Source: Vacuolonema iberomarrocanum LEGE 07170 (lineage in GTDB: Bacteria; Cyanobacteriota; Cyanobacteriia; Elainellales; Elainellaceae). From it: a stretch of 41,434 nt of DNA. The translations under genes and the position numbers were made by a program. The notes beneath the pieces are model-generated. The model made no database searches and had not been told where the DNA came from. It was given only the letters and a program-made list of their open reading frames with translations. Within the stretch, counting starts at the first letter, position 1. Every line of letters starts with the position of its first letter. The DNA lies in NCBI GenBank assembly GCA_015207365.1, contig JADEXA010000063.1, positions 1 through 41,434 of the forward strand, in the 5' to 3' direction. Below are positions 1-7,621 of the stretch, piece after piece.

Positions 1-93
1 TATCAAATCCGGTTGAAAAACCCAAATATCGTTTGTGCCCGCTGCAAAGCAGCGGGCACAAACGATATTTGGGTTTTTCAACCGGATTTGATA
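1..93. repeat. Long hairpin element, family A (TATCAAATCCGG ends)
   Basis: A perfect inverted repeat with 45-bp arms (1-45 and 49-93) and the loop AAA at 46-48. It starts TATCAAATCCGG and ends CCGGATTTGATA, and the tip is GC-rich. The first base of the window is already inside the arm, so the element may extend further left. Two more copies occur: 31632-31734, nearly complete, and 27402-27473, truncated. The TA at each end would fit a TA-target element, but that is inference. Confidence 0.9.
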
Positions 94-358
94 GAACAGA
101 GGATATGGATTGATCATTGTGCCGAACTGCTGAACGGAACCCGTTTTAACGGGTTTGCTTTGTTAGCCCGCCATTCATTTGCGGGCGAGAGATGCCGCTG
201 GATTCACCCTATTTGCCTTCGGCGCATATCGGCATCGGAAGGGGGCAGGCGATCGCCAGGAATCTTTCACAGTAAAGTTTTCAGCACTTTCTGCTAAATG
301 GCATAGATCCTTAAAATGGCGCAGTCTGCAACGGTGAACGATACTCTCAGCCGTAACA
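94..358. other. Intergenic region downstream of the YqgF-family gene
   Basis: No gene is supported here. Two short hairpins can be seen: AACCCG (138-143) with CGGGTT (150-155), and GCCCGC (166-171) with GCGGGC (181-186). Neither is followed by a convincing T-run. The reading frames crossing this stretch begin inside the hairpin at 1-93 and show no family features. Confidence 0.5.
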
Positions 359-808
359 CTAACCCCCACCGCTCGACTCCACAGTCCGCAGATAGCGCTC
401 GATCAGCAAAATGGCCACAATGTCATCAATAGGGCGCGAGATTGCCCGCAAGCTTTGGGGGACGAGCGCTTGCAATCCTTTGGCGGGATACAGTTGCCAG
501 TAGCGATCGCGCGCTTCCAACGTACTATTCCGCTCATCGACCAAGACAATGGGCAGCATTTCTGGCAATACCGTCGCCAGCCTCTCGTGCCACTGGCGAG
601 CCGTCGTCTGGTTGCCCATCACTACCAGGGAAACTCCATGGTCCTGACAAATCTGCGGTAGACGAGTCATTGCCTCCTCCGACCGGATTACCTCATGCCA
701 TGCCACATTGCCATCGCCATCTCGAATCGCCACCCCACACTTGTCGCGCCCCGGATCAAAGCCGAGAATAACCACCGGTTGGGTCGGGGATGATGGGCGA
801 TCGCTCAT
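359..808 (-). CDS. YqgF/RuvX-family RNase H-fold nuclease
   Basis: A 149-residue protein of the RNase H-like resolvase superfamily. Near the N terminus it has the motif GFDPGRDKCGVAI, where the first acidic metal ligand lies. A second acidic motif is VDERNST (about residues 90-96), and a C-terminal DD pair (PIDDIVAILL) completes the usual acidic set. Family members process the 5' end of pre-16S rRNA or resemble Holliday-junction resolvases; the cyanobacterial branch is little studied, so the substrate is inferred. The start is an ATG at 808. Upstream lies a 335-bp repeat-filled gap before the DUF3084 gene, on the same strand. The symbol yqgF is plausible but orthology to the bacterial ruvX type cannot be proven here. 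Confidence 0.8.
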   Translation of the reverse strand: MSDRPSSPTQPVVILGFDPGRDKCGVAIRDGDGNVAWHEVIRSEEAMTRLPQICQDHGVSLVVMGNQTTARQWHERLATVLPEMLPIVLVDERNSTLEARDRYWQLYPAKGLQALVPQSLRAISRPIDDIVAILLIERYLRTVESSGGG

Positions 809-977
809 GAATCGGCTTGTCCTTTTTCGCGTTGGTGATACCCATTCTATGAAAACCCTACCACGGTCACAGGGCGGGTTTCGTCGAGAGATTGGGGAGC
901 ATCAACATGGCCACATCCGTCTCGGCAGGACATTCATTTGCAGCAACCAACCTATGTATGGAACAGCATGGAACAGC

Positions 978-1147
978 AGTGCAGGACAAAAAATCAAACC
1001 CCAGCTCAAACCCTTGATTTATAGCGCTGTGCGCGTTCATTAAGTACGGTTGTGTGGGGCGCGCCGCGCCCCACACAACCGTTGCTGTGCTTAATGTGGT
1101 TGCACACCGCTATATTTTGGGTTCTCTGGTTTTTATCCTGTGCTCAG
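978..1147. repeat. MITE-like element (AGTACAGGA family) interrupted by a second hairpin element
   Basis: The left half (978-1019) matches the first 42 bases of the element at 31333-31445 with 6 differences. The right part (1119-1147) matches its end with 5 differences in 29. Between them, where the other copy has its central hairpin, sits a TATAGCG-type element at 1020-1114. The terminal CTGAG on the minus strand contains the stop codon of the DUF3084 gene. Imperfect flanking repeats GTATGGAAC (956-964) and GTGTGGAAC (1148-1156) may be target-site duplications, but extra bases separate the left one from the element. Confidence 0.75.
1020..1114. repeat. TATAGCG-family hairpin element, copy 1
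   Basis: A 95-bp element with ends TATAGCG and CGCTATA. The core is a perfect 16-bp stem (1047-1062 with 1066-1081) and loop GCC. The flanks between the ends and the core pair only partly. A second copy lies in the opposite orientation at 27223-27319, and a solitary right end occurs at 13208-13232. Ends that read TA-TAGCG and CGCTA-TA would fit insertion at a TA dinucleotide, as in IS630/mariner-type elements; this is inference. Confidence 0.85.
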
Positions 1148-2520
1148 GTGTGGAACAGTTCCTGCCCATCTTGAATCGCGACTAATTGCAATACAACCGG
1201 CGTCCGACTCGCTGCAAAGATCGGGTTGGTGGAGCGGAGCTGCACTTCCACCGGGCGATCGTAGGTTTGTAGCGTTTGCAGAAAGTCACCGACCGTTTCG
1301 GGGCGGCCATCCGCAACCTGAAGCTGAGTTTCCGTGACGACACCCACCTGTCGCAGACGGAACTGTGCCGTACGCACCAGCAAATAATACTGCTCGGTTA
1401 GACCTTCAACATCTAGCCGACTGGGGTTGACCGTCGTGCTAGCCAGAACCGTGTTGGGAGAAACCAGCACCTCGTTGGGCGTCGCACTCACAAACACATC
1501 AATGCAGCGCTCTCCTGCCAGAACGCAGGGTTCCCCGACTACATAGTTGCCCCCCGACAGGATTTGCACCACATATTCCTGTCCGTCTTCCAGTTGTTGA
1601 GCCAATTGCTCCAGTTGGTTCGCAGATACGTTTAGCACCTGCTGAGTTACAGTCCGGGTTCCTGGCAAAATCTGGTCTAAGGCCACTTGGTTGGCTTCCT
1701 GAAAGAGCTGCAAAACGAGTTGGGGGGCCAGATCAGGTTCGGTAACGCGTACCAGGTTGGATGCCAGTGGGCGATTGCGCAAGAGCGCCACATTACCCTG
1801 ACGCAACCCTTGAAATTCTTGCTCTAATTCAACGATCGCCTGTTCGAAGAATCGTTGCTGGACTTCCAATTCTCGTAACTGGTCTTCGCGGCGGGCAATT
1901 TCGCGATCGCGCTCGGCAATTTCTTGCTCCCGCTCGGCAATCTGGGTTTCGCGATCGCGCTGCAGTTGAGCGATCTCGGAACGGAGTTGGTTGGCCTGGC
2001 GCGTCACATCGCCCAGCCGAGACCGCGCTTGCTGAAAGTTAGCGTCAATCTGGCGTAGCTGACCCTGGGTATTTTCTAGGCGCGTATTGGTTTCTCGCAG
2101 TTGCTCCTCGCGGGCACGGCTCTGGGCGATCGCCCCCTGCAATTCTTCGTTGATCTCACGCAACTGTCGCCGAGCTGCTTGTCGCTGCCGCAATGCCCGA
2201 TCCCGTTGTCGCTGCACATCCTGCTGTTCCGCTTGCGCCGATTGCAAATCACTCCGCGCGTCCGCCAGGTCTTCCTGGATCTGTCCCAGTTCAAATACCC
2301 CAGTGCGGAGTTGATCGCTGATGGCAAACAAGATCCCAAAGGTGACGGCAGAAATTACAATGCCCGTCATGATGGTGATCAGGGTCGCCGTTTGGCGGGG
2401 GCGTAGCCGGAACAAGCTGAGGCGAGACTTTCCCACGCGCATGCCAAGGCGATCGCCTACCGTTGCAATCACCCCGCCCAATACTAAAATCGCCGCAATC
2501 AAAACCAGTCCTGTGGTCAT
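1144..2520 (-). CDS. DUF3084 domain protein: membrane-anchored coiled coil
   Basis: A 458-residue protein of the cyanobacterial DUF3084 family, function unknown. Two hydrophobic segments lie near the N terminus: residues 3-20, and about 43-65 (ATLITIMTGIVISAVTFGIL). Between them is a basic, arginine-rich stretch. Residues about 75-245 form a long coiled coil rich in Q, R and E with many RQR/REQ heptads. The rest is globular and includes two closely spaced Cys residues (EPCVLAGERC). I chose the ATG at 2520 rather than a TTG three codons upstream, because MTTGLVLIAAILVLGG gives a normal membrane start. The TGA stop lies inside the end of a repeat element (978-1147), so the last residues may have been altered by insertion. 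A scaffold or envelope role is only a guess. Confidence 0.85.
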   Translation of the reverse strand: MTTGLVLIAAILVLGGVIATVGDRLGMRVGKSRLSLFRLRPRQTATLITIMTGIVISAVTFGILFAISDQLRTGVFELGQIQEDLADARSDLQSAQAEQQDVQRQRDRALRQRQAARRQLREINEELQGAIAQSRAREEQLRETNTRLENTQGQLRQIDANFQQARSRLGDVTRQANQLRSEIAQLQRDRETQIAEREQEIAERDREIARREDQLRELEVQQRFFEQAIVELEQEFQGLRQGNVALLRNRPLASNLVRVTEPDLAPQLVLQLFQEANQVALDQILPGTRTVTQQVLNVSANQLEQLAQQLEDGQEYVVQILSGGNYVVGEPCVLAGERCIDVFVSATPNEVLVSPNTVLASTTVNPSRLDVEGLTEQYYLLVRTAQFRLRQVGVVTETQLQVADGRPETVGDFLQTLQTYDRPVEVQLRSTNPIFAASRTPVVLQLVAIQDGQELFHT

Positions 2521-2670
2521 CTTCGGCAATGCCCGATACAGCTACAGACTACTGCATTCCGCAGTGAGTTTGCTGTTGAATCACGAAAAGTGAAACAGGG
2601 CGTTGCAAAGCATTTGACCTTCCATCGACCCATCCTCCATTGACCCATGCAGGGGCTGTAAACTCCAAGG

Positions 2671-2748
2671 ATGATTTTTTTGGACAAAGAGCGTATCAAT
2701 CCTATTCGTGAAGAAATCATTTCCCCCATCAGCGGCACCCCCATGTAG
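2671..2748 (+). CDS. Possible 25-residue small ORF
   Basis: ATG at 2671 follows CCAAGG, a weak ribosome-binding site, and opens 25 codons (MIFLDKERINPIREEIISP...) ending at TAG 2746-2748. It lies between the starts and ends of two minus-strand genes. It is not hydrophobic and I recognise no family. It could be a genuine small protein, the front end of a decayed gene, or chance. The 2521-2754 gap otherwise shows only a weak stem, GGCACC (2734-2739) with GGTGCC (2750-2755), overlapping the ntcA stop. Confidence 0.2.
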   Translation: MIFLDKERINPIREEIISPISGTPM

Positions 2749-2754
2749 AGGTGC

Positions 2755-3426
2755 CTAAGTGAACTGCTGGCTGAGGGCTACCGGGTTGTAAACCGTGATC
2801 TTCTTTTTGTGAATCGAAATCATCTTGTCCGTTCGCAGTTCGCCTAGCAACCGGGTAACGGTCACCCGAGTAGAGCCAATCGCTTCGGCGATCGCCTGGT
2901 GCGACAGCTTCAGGTCGATCATGATGCCCTCCGGCGTCGGCACCCCAAAATCTCGACAGAGAATCAGCAAAAAGCTCACCAACCGCGACCCCATATCCCG
3001 GTGGGCCAAGGTTTCGATCATCATTTCCGTTTGCAGGATCCGCGACGACAATCCCTTCAGCATCAGCATAGAGAGTTCGGGGTGTTCCTGAAGCGCCTTC
3101 TCAACCTGCTCAATCGGCACCGAGAGCAAGTCCGCTGGGGTAAAGGCGACAGCATGGTAAAAGCGATCGGCTCGCTGCCCAGTAATGAGGGACAAAACCC
3201 CAAAAACGCTGTTCTCTCGCAGCAAGGCAACCGTGATTTCTTCTCCTGCTTCATAGACCCGCGAAAGCTTCACCGCGCCTTTGAGCAAAAAGTAAACTCG
3301 CTCGGCTGGGTCTCCTGGGAAGAAAATTGTTTTGCCTCGATCAAATGACTCCACCATGGGCGGAAAGACGCCGCCGCTCAGTTGACGGAAGACATCTGCC
3401 AAAGGCTTATCCTGTGACACTACCAT
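2755..3426 (-). CDS. ntcA: Global nitrogen regulator NtcA
   Basis: A 223-residue Crp/Fnr-family transcription factor that activates nitrogen-assimilation genes in cyanobacteria when 2-oxoglutarate signals nitrogen shortage. The N-terminal cyclic-nucleotide-like beta-roll covers about residues 25-115 (FFPGDPAERVYFLLKGAVKLSR). A long dimerisation helix follows, then the helix-turn-helix LSHQAIAEAIGSTRVTVTRLLGELR near residues 170-195, which is the NtcA recognition-helix signature. I chose the ATG at 3426 (MVVSQDKPLADVFRQ) because known NtcA proteins are about 222-225 residues long; an upstream in-frame start at 3465 would add 13 residues. The promoter contains an NtcA box at 3543-3558, so autoregulation is likely. 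Confidence 0.97.
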   Translation of the reverse strand: MVVSQDKPLADVFRQLSGGVFPPMVESFDRGKTIFFPGDPAERVYFLLKGAVKLSRVYEAGEEITVALLRENSVFGVLSLITGQRADRFYHAVAFTPADLLSVPIEQVEKALQEHPELSMLMLKGLSSRILQTEMMIETLAHRDMGSRLVSFLLILCRDFGVPTPEGIMIDLKLSHQAIAEAIGSTRVTVTRLLGELRTDKMISIHKKKITVYNPVALSQQFT

Positions 3427-3948
3427 TCCCCTCGTCCCGCTTTTGCCTATGCGCTTGCCAGTCAACCAAAATATCTTGTGAAGGCGAAACCCTTACATGA
3501 TGTTGACTTTAGACCACTTAAACTAACTTTAGAATGAGTTTTTGTATTGGAAATTACATTCTATCCTTCTACTCAATCCGACTTGATGGATTTTTGTTAT
3601 CGGTTTCATCTCACAAAAGCCGGATTTCCTATTTCTGAGCCCCTCTGGCTCTAGCACCCAAGATTCACAATTAAACGGATTAATAATGTTGACTAAATTG
3701 ACTAATTAATAAAGAGCAGTACAGCGATAAAGCTGTATACAGTCGCCTGTCCCTGTCTTTCCCTAGCTCCTTGCTTTTCGCTATGCATAATAGTGCACCT
3801 TCCGCAGAAAGGTGCAGCAATTTTTATGCGGGTGCAGCCTGAGCGATCGCCGATCGGCCATCCTCTCTTCTCCAGAACGCTACTATTCGCGATGCCCGCT
3901 TTCCTGTATTCTTGAGGGCGCTTGCCCATCCATTCTCCATTTGTTTCT
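3427..3948. other. Divergent ntcA-fabI intergenic region
   Basis: A 522-bp AT-rich gap between divergent genes. Apart from the NtcA box at 3543-3558 I see no gene, hairpin element or RNA signature. The AT-rich stretch near 3670-3720 could hold a promoter, but no box stands out. Confidence 0.5.
3543..3558 (-). promoter_or_regulatory. NtcA-binding box upstream of ntcA
   Basis: TGTATTGGAAATTACA fits the consensus GTA-N8-TAC exactly (GTA 3544-3546, TAC 3555-3557) and also its extended form TGTA-N8-TACA. The site is centred about 124 bp upstream of the ntcA start codon. On the ntcA strand a TAGTTT hexamer at 3525-3520 could serve as the -10 box. This matches the autoregulated ntcA promoters known in other cyanobacteria. 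fabI starts about 390 bp away on the other side and is a less likely target. Confidence 0.85.
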
Positions 3949-4725
3949 ATGCTGGATCTCACCGGAAAGAATGCCCTTGTGACGGGGATTGCCAACAATC
4001 GCTCCATTGCCTGGGGGATTGCCCAGCAACTCCACAAAGCTGGAGCTAACTTAGGCGTGACCTACCTCCCCGACGACCGGGGTCGCTTCAAGCAGAAAGT
4101 ATCGGAACTGGTCGAACCCCTCAACCCTTCCATCTTTGTGCCCTGCAATGTGCAGAACGATGAACAGGTTGATGCCGCCTTTGAGACTGTAAAGGAGAAG
4201 TGGGGAAAGCTCGATATCCTGATCCATTGCCTTGCCTTTGCGAACAAAGATGATCTGGCTGGCGACTTCAGTACGGTGTCGCGGGAAGGCTATAACCTGG
4301 CCATGGAAGTGAGTGCCTATTCTCTGGTGCAACTATGCCGTGCCGCCAAACCATTGATGACGGATGGGGGATCCGTTGTCACCCTGACCTATGTGGGCGG
4401 TGTGCGGGTGATTCCTAATTACAATGTGATGGGGATTGCGAAAGCCGCACTAGAAATGAACGTGCGCTATCTGGCATCGGAAATGGGGCCGCAAAATATT
4501 CGGGTGAATGCGATTTCGGCAGGGCCTATCCGCACGCTGGCCTCTTCGGCGGTGGGCGGCATCCTCGATATGATTCGCCATGTGGAAGAGGTCGCACCGC
4601 TGCGCCGCACCGTTACGCAGGAAGAAGTGGGTAACACGGCAGCATTTCTGTGCAGTGACTTATCGAGTGGGGTAACCGGGCAGGTGCTCTATGTGGATGC
4701 GGGCTACGAAATCATGGGAATGTAG
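3949..4725 (+). CDS. fabI: Enoyl-[acyl-carrier-protein] reductase (NADH) FabI
   Basis: A 258-residue short-chain dehydrogenase/reductase that catalyses the last step of each fatty-acid elongation cycle, reducing trans-2-enoyl-ACP. The N-terminal dinucleotide-binding segment GKNALVTGIANNRSIAWGIA is the variant Rossmann motif of FabI rather than of ordinary SDRs. The catalytic Tyr-x6-Lys is seen in NYNVMGIAKAAL, preceded by LTYVGG. The C-terminal substrate loop (AGPIRTLASSAVGG) is also typical. The start is the ATG at 3949 (MLDLTGKNALVTG); an in-frame TTG at 3922 would add nine residues and lacks support. hisB follows 81 bp downstream on the same strand, possibly with its own promoter. Confidence 0.96.
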   Translation: MLDLTGKNALVTGIANNRSIAWGIAQQLHKAGANLGVTYLPDDRGRFKQKVSELVEPLNPSIFVPCNVQNDEQVDAAFETVKEKWGKLDILIHCLAFANKDDLAGDFSTVSREGYNLAMEVSAYSLVQLCRAAKPLMTDGGSVVTLTYVGGVRVIPNYNVMGIAKAALEMNVRYLASEMGPQNIRVNAISAGPIRTLASSAVGGILDMIRHVEEVAPLRRTVTQEEVGNTAAFLCSDLSSGVTGQVLYVDAGYEIMGM

Positions 4726-4806
4726 TCGAATAGCCTGGAAGGAGTGGCTTTGAGCGGTTGAGAAAATCCCTTAGAATCATATAGCACCTTTCCACGTCTA
4801 AGCATT

Positions 4807-5442
4807 ATGCAAACGCGCGATCGCCAATCCACACCCTCTGAGCTGCCATTTCCCCAACGCACGGCCTCGGTTTCTCGTAAGACCAAGGAAACCGATGTGC
4901 AGGTAAGCGTCAATTTGGATGGCCAGGGTAATTGCCATGCCGAAACAGGGGTGCCGTTTTTAGATCACATGCTGGATCAGATTGCGTCCCACGGCTTGTT
5001 AGATCTGGATGTGCGAGCCGTGGGCGATGTGCAGATCGACGACCACCACACCAATGAAGATGTGGGAATTACGCTGGGCATGGCGCTGGCAAAGGCCGTG
5101 GGCGATCGCAAAGGTATCACCCGCTTTGGGCATTTCGTTGCCCCCTTGGATGAAGCCCTAGTACAGGTTGCGCTCGACTTTTCTGGACGCCCCCACCTCA
5201 GCTATGGCCTGGAGATTCCTACCCAGCGCGTCGGCACCTACGACACTCAACTGGTGCGCGAGTTCTTTGTGGCGATCGTGAACCATGGGCAAATTACGCT
5301 GCATATCCGTCAACTAGACGGCATCAACTCCCACCACATTATTGAAGCCACTTTCAAAGCGTTTGCGCGATCGCTCCGCATGGCTCTCGAAATCGATCCC
5401 CGCCGCGCCCACACCATTCCCAGCTCTAAGGGCGTTCTCTAA
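4807..5442 (+). CDS. hisB: Imidazoleglycerol-phosphate dehydratase HisB
   Basis: A 211-residue monofunctional enzyme of histidine biosynthesis that dehydrates imidazole glycerol phosphate to imidazole acetol phosphate. The metal-ligand motifs are all present: FLDHMLDQIASHG, DDHHTNEDVGI and the C-terminal HHIIEATFKAFARSL. There is no phosphatase domain, as expected outside the enterobacteria. The N terminus (MQTRDRQSTPSELPFPQ) is slightly longer than usual; the catalytic core begins with RTASVSRKTKET. The gene follows fabI on the same strand and converges on thiO; two palindromic repeats fill the gap after its stop codon. Confidence 0.96.
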   Translation: MQTRDRQSTPSELPFPQRTASVSRKTKETDVQVSVNLDGQGNCHAETGVPFLDHMLDQIASHGLLDLDVRAVGDVQIDDHHTNEDVGITLGMALAKAVGDRKGITRFGHFVAPLDEALVQVALDFSGRPHLSYGLEIPTQRVGTYDTQLVREFFVAIVNHGQITLHIRQLDGINSHHIIEATFKAFARSLRMALEIDPRRAHTIPSSKGVL

Positions 5443-5487
5443 GGTTGTGCCCTTCGATTCCACTCATGGCAGCAGTCAAGTAGCCAA

Positions 5488-5575
5488 GTAGGGTGGGCAC
5501 TGCCCACTTAAACCCTACAACGCAGACAGAGCCTACAGTACAGACAGAGCCAATGGTGGGCAGTGCCCACCCTAC
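5488..5575. repeat. Inverted repeat GTAGGGTGGGCA ... TGCCCACCCTAC
   Basis: Perfect 20-bp arms (5488-5507 and 5556-5575) flank a 48-bp spacer. Each arm is itself a small palindrome, GTGGGCA-C-TGCCCAC. The spacer contains CAGACAGAGCC twice as a direct repeat (5523-5533 and 5541-5551). I recall the GTAGGGTGGGCA sequence as a common dispersed repeat in cyanobacterial genomes, but could not search. It lies between the convergent genes hisB and thiO. Confidence 0.8.
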
Positions 5576-5583
5576 CGCTTAAG

Positions 5584-5632
5584 TGCTGATATGTTGAAAG
5601 CCCCGCAGCGCGGGGCTTTCAACATATCAGCA
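5584..5632. repeat. Perfect hairpin, family B/C, between convergent genes
   Basis: 23-bp perfect arms (5584-5606 and 5610-5632) with loop AGC. The arm contains TTGAAAGCCCCGC, shared with the shorter hairpin at 16771-16807 and related to that at 7383-7433. It ends only 8 bp before the end of thiO and lies about 140 bp after hisB, so its RNA could stop or protect transcripts from both sides. There is no T-run, so a standard intrinsic terminator is not shown. Confidence 0.85.
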
Positions 5633-5639
5633 AAGCAAC

Positions 5640-6743
5640 TTATGCCAAAGCTAAAAGCGCCTTGACTTTCTCGGCAGTGGCAGGTGCGAGCAACACACCG
5701 TTGCGGTAATGCCCCGTAGCGAGAACAACATTGGGGGTTCCGGTCAGGTAATCGATAACTGGAGCGGGACGGTTAGCAGGGCGGGGACGGCGACCCGACC
5801 AAGTTCGCAGGATAGTGGCCTCCTGCAAAGCGGGGCAAAGGGCGATCGCGCCTTGCCAAACTTGCTCCAGTGCCGCTTCGTCCGCACTTAACGCGCCCAC
5901 ACCGGGAGGAAACTCCACCGTTGCCCCCACCCAATATTCAGCGCCCCCCAACGGAACAATGTGGATGTCATCGCCAGTAATCACCGGCTGAAAGGCTGGA
6001 TCGCCCATATTCTGTGGCAATCGCACCTGGAGCGCCTGCCCCAATACCGGAACAAGCTTCAGCGGCTCGGGTTGAGACTGGAACAGCGGTAAGGTGCCCA
6101 GCCCAGCCGACAAAATAACCCAATCGGCCTCCCAGCGCTGTTGGGAGGTTTGCACAGCCGTACAGCGGGTGCGATCGCCCTCTGTCGACCAATCTAGCGC
6201 CTGCACCGGTGCATCAAAGTGAAACGTGACGCCATTCTGCTGAGCGGCTTTGACAAGTGCGTAGGTGAGTTGTGTTGGATGCAGTTGCCGATCCTGTGGG
6301 GAGTAGATGGCCGGAACAACCGGAGCAAGTTGCGGGCAGCGGCCTTTCACCGTTGCGGCATCCCAGGCTTCGAGTTGCCAACCCTGCGACTGCCGCTGGT
6401 CAATGAGCGATCGCCACTTTGCCTCCTCCGTTTCATTAGCATCAAGACGCAATAGCAGAATGCCCTGGCGGTTGAAAGGAATCGCCTCCCCCGTCGCCGC
6501 TTCCAGTTCCGGAATTAGGGTTTCATAGCGGCGCAAGCTGATCTGCCGCATCGCCCAAGCCCGTCCCTTCGTTTTCTGGCTGATGATGCCCATCAACACC
6601 CCCAGCGCTGCCCCTGTGGAATCTTGAGCAGGCTGCTGACGATCCAGCACTGTGATCTGCAACGAAGGAAGTAGGGAAAGTTCGTAGGCGATCGCCGCTC
6701 CGACCACCCCACACCCCACAATCACCACGCGCATCTTCGTCAT
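5640..6743 (-). CDS. thiO: Glycine oxidase ThiO (FAD-dependent, DAO family)
   Basis: A 367-residue FAD-dependent amine oxidase. The N-terminal Rossmann motif VIVGCGVVGAAIAYEL binds the ADP part of FAD, followed by an acidic end of beta-2 (VLDRQQP). The C-terminal signature GHYRNGVLLAPATAEKVKALL is characteristic of ThiO, which oxidises glycine to dehydroglycine for the thiazole part of thiamine. Another DAO-family deaminase cannot be fully excluded. The start is ATG 6743; an ATG at 6734 (MRVVIVGCG) is equally possible. psbQ lies upstream on the same strand, 109 bp away. The 3' end faces hisB across two hairpin repeats. Confidence 0.8.
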   Translation of the reverse strand: MTKMRVVIVGCGVVGAAIAYELSLLPSLQITVLDRQQPAQDSTGAALGVLMGIISQKTKGRAWAMRQISLRRYETLIPELEAATGEAIPFNRQGILLLRLDANETEEAKWRSLIDQRQSQGWQLEAWDAATVKGRCPQLAPVVPAIYSPQDRQLHPTQLTYALVKAAQQNGVTFHFDAPVQALDWSTEGDRTRCTAVQTSQQRWEADWVILSAGLGTLPLFQSQPEPLKLVPVLGQALQVRLPQNMGDPAFQPVITGDDIHIVPLGGAEYWVGATVEFPPGVGALSADEAALEQVWQGAIALCPALQEATILRTWSGRRPRPANRPAPVIDYLTGTPNVVLATGHYRNGVLLAPATAEKVKALLALA

Positions 6744-6852
6744 TCGGCCTAATCGAAAAATTGTTGTTGGAATTGGAAACAGCTGGGCGACACCGCGTCA
6801 CCTAGCTGCCGCGTCACCAAGCTAGGTTCGATGAAGGTGATTCAATGAAACC

Positions 6853-7314
6853 TCAGGTTGACTCACCTTCCGGCTGAGGAATCAGCTCCAGGAAGGCATT
6901 AAAGTCGCGCTGCGCTTCATTGTAGTTTTTGAAAGCTTTGGCCGAGTCTCGATCTTTCGTTGCCTGATCAATCTCATTCAGATGACCAAAAACATCCCGT
7001 GCCACCTGTTGGGCGTCTCGTTGCAAACTCTCGGGTTTGAGCTGACGCGCCAGACGGCTCATGCGCTGACGCATTTCACCCAGAGGCTCTCGGATGTAGT
7101 TAGAGACATCATCCCAGTCTTGTTTTTGCACCAACGGTGGGATGCCCAACAGCCGATCCTGCATCTCTTCGACCGCAAGGGTTGCTTGCTCGATTTGTGC
7201 TAACTCCTCCGCTGAGTAGAGAGGCCCCTGGACTTTTGGCGCACTGCTACACCCCACGGTTAAAACGGCGATCGCCATCACCACAAGCATCAAAATTGAT
7301 CGCAAAGCTTTCAT
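6853..7314 (-). CDS. psbQ: Photosystem II lipoprotein PsbQ (CyanoQ)
   Basis: A 153-residue exported lipoprotein. Residues 1-21 are a signal peptide with the lipobox TVGC, so Cys22 would be lipidated and the protein tethered on the lumenal face of the thylakoid. The mature part is predicted all-helical with a four-helix-bundle pattern, including LLGIPPLVQKQDWDDVSNYIREPLGEMRQRMSRLARQL and a final KAFKNYNEAQRDFNAFLELIP. Both segments fit CyanoQ, which stabilises the oxygen-evolving side of photosystem II. The length matches the family. It precedes thiO on the same strand; co-transcription is possible but not obvious in function. The gap upstream contains hairpin repeats. Confidence 0.85.
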   Translation of the reverse strand: MKALRSILMLVVMAIAVLTVGCSSAPKVQGPLYSAEELAQIEQATLAVEEMQDRLLGIPPLVQKQDWDDVSNYIREPLGEMRQRMSRLARQLKPESLQRDAQQVARDVFGHLNEIDQATKDRDSAKAFKNYNEAQRDFNAFLELIPQPEGEST

Positions 7315-7382
7315 AGTTCCTAATGTCTGTGATTATGCTTCCTTACCTATCAGGGTAATACCAATTTGCCCAGAATCCACGC

Positions 7383-7433
7383 CCGATCATTTTTTGAAAC
7401 CCTCGCGCCGCGAGGGTTTCAAAAAATGATCGG
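7383..7433. repeat. Perfect hairpin, family B
   Basis: Perfect 24-bp arms (7383-7406 and 7410-7433), loop GCC. The arm reads CCGATCATTTTTTGAAACCC and ends in TCGC. Related copies are 9448-9498 (partial) and a decayed one near 16858-16952, which shares the downstream tail CTGATGTGA. It lies 69 bp upstream of psbQ, so it may sit in that gene's promoter region. Confidence 0.85.
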
Positions 7434-7520
7434 ATTTTGGTCTTCATCGCACTGATGTGAAGGATGACGGAGCAAAGTTGAAGCGGCGATCGCTAAACGT
7501 CCTCTTTTGGAAAATCTTTA

Positions 7521-7610
7521 GGACTTCCGCAAAACTTACATCAGTCCTCAGCGAATTCGTTGATGGTGTGCCTGCAACGCGGGCACACCATCAACAAAAT
7601 GCGTGGGTTC
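7521..7610. repeat. Hairpin element, family G (GTTGATGGTGTG core), copy 1
   Basis: Core arms of 14 bp (7559-7572 and 7582-7595), extendable by GC pairs to a tip with loop AAC. Degenerate outer ends GGACTTCCGCA (7521-7531) and TGCGTGGGTTC (7600-7610) correspond to the better preserved ends of the copy at 28979-29066. It finishes 12 bp beyond the 3' end of the alpha/beta hydrolase gene. Confidence 0.75.
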
Positions 7611-7621
7611 TAGCTTTTTCC

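Noticed and set aside
13..297. 94-residue open frame on the plus strand
   Set aside because: It begins inside the family A hairpin and has no domain features or ribosome-binding site.
5584..5632. Hairpins called as ordinary intrinsic terminators
   Set aside because: Most lack a T-run, and they recur as families with flanking repeats, so a repeat-element reading is better supported.
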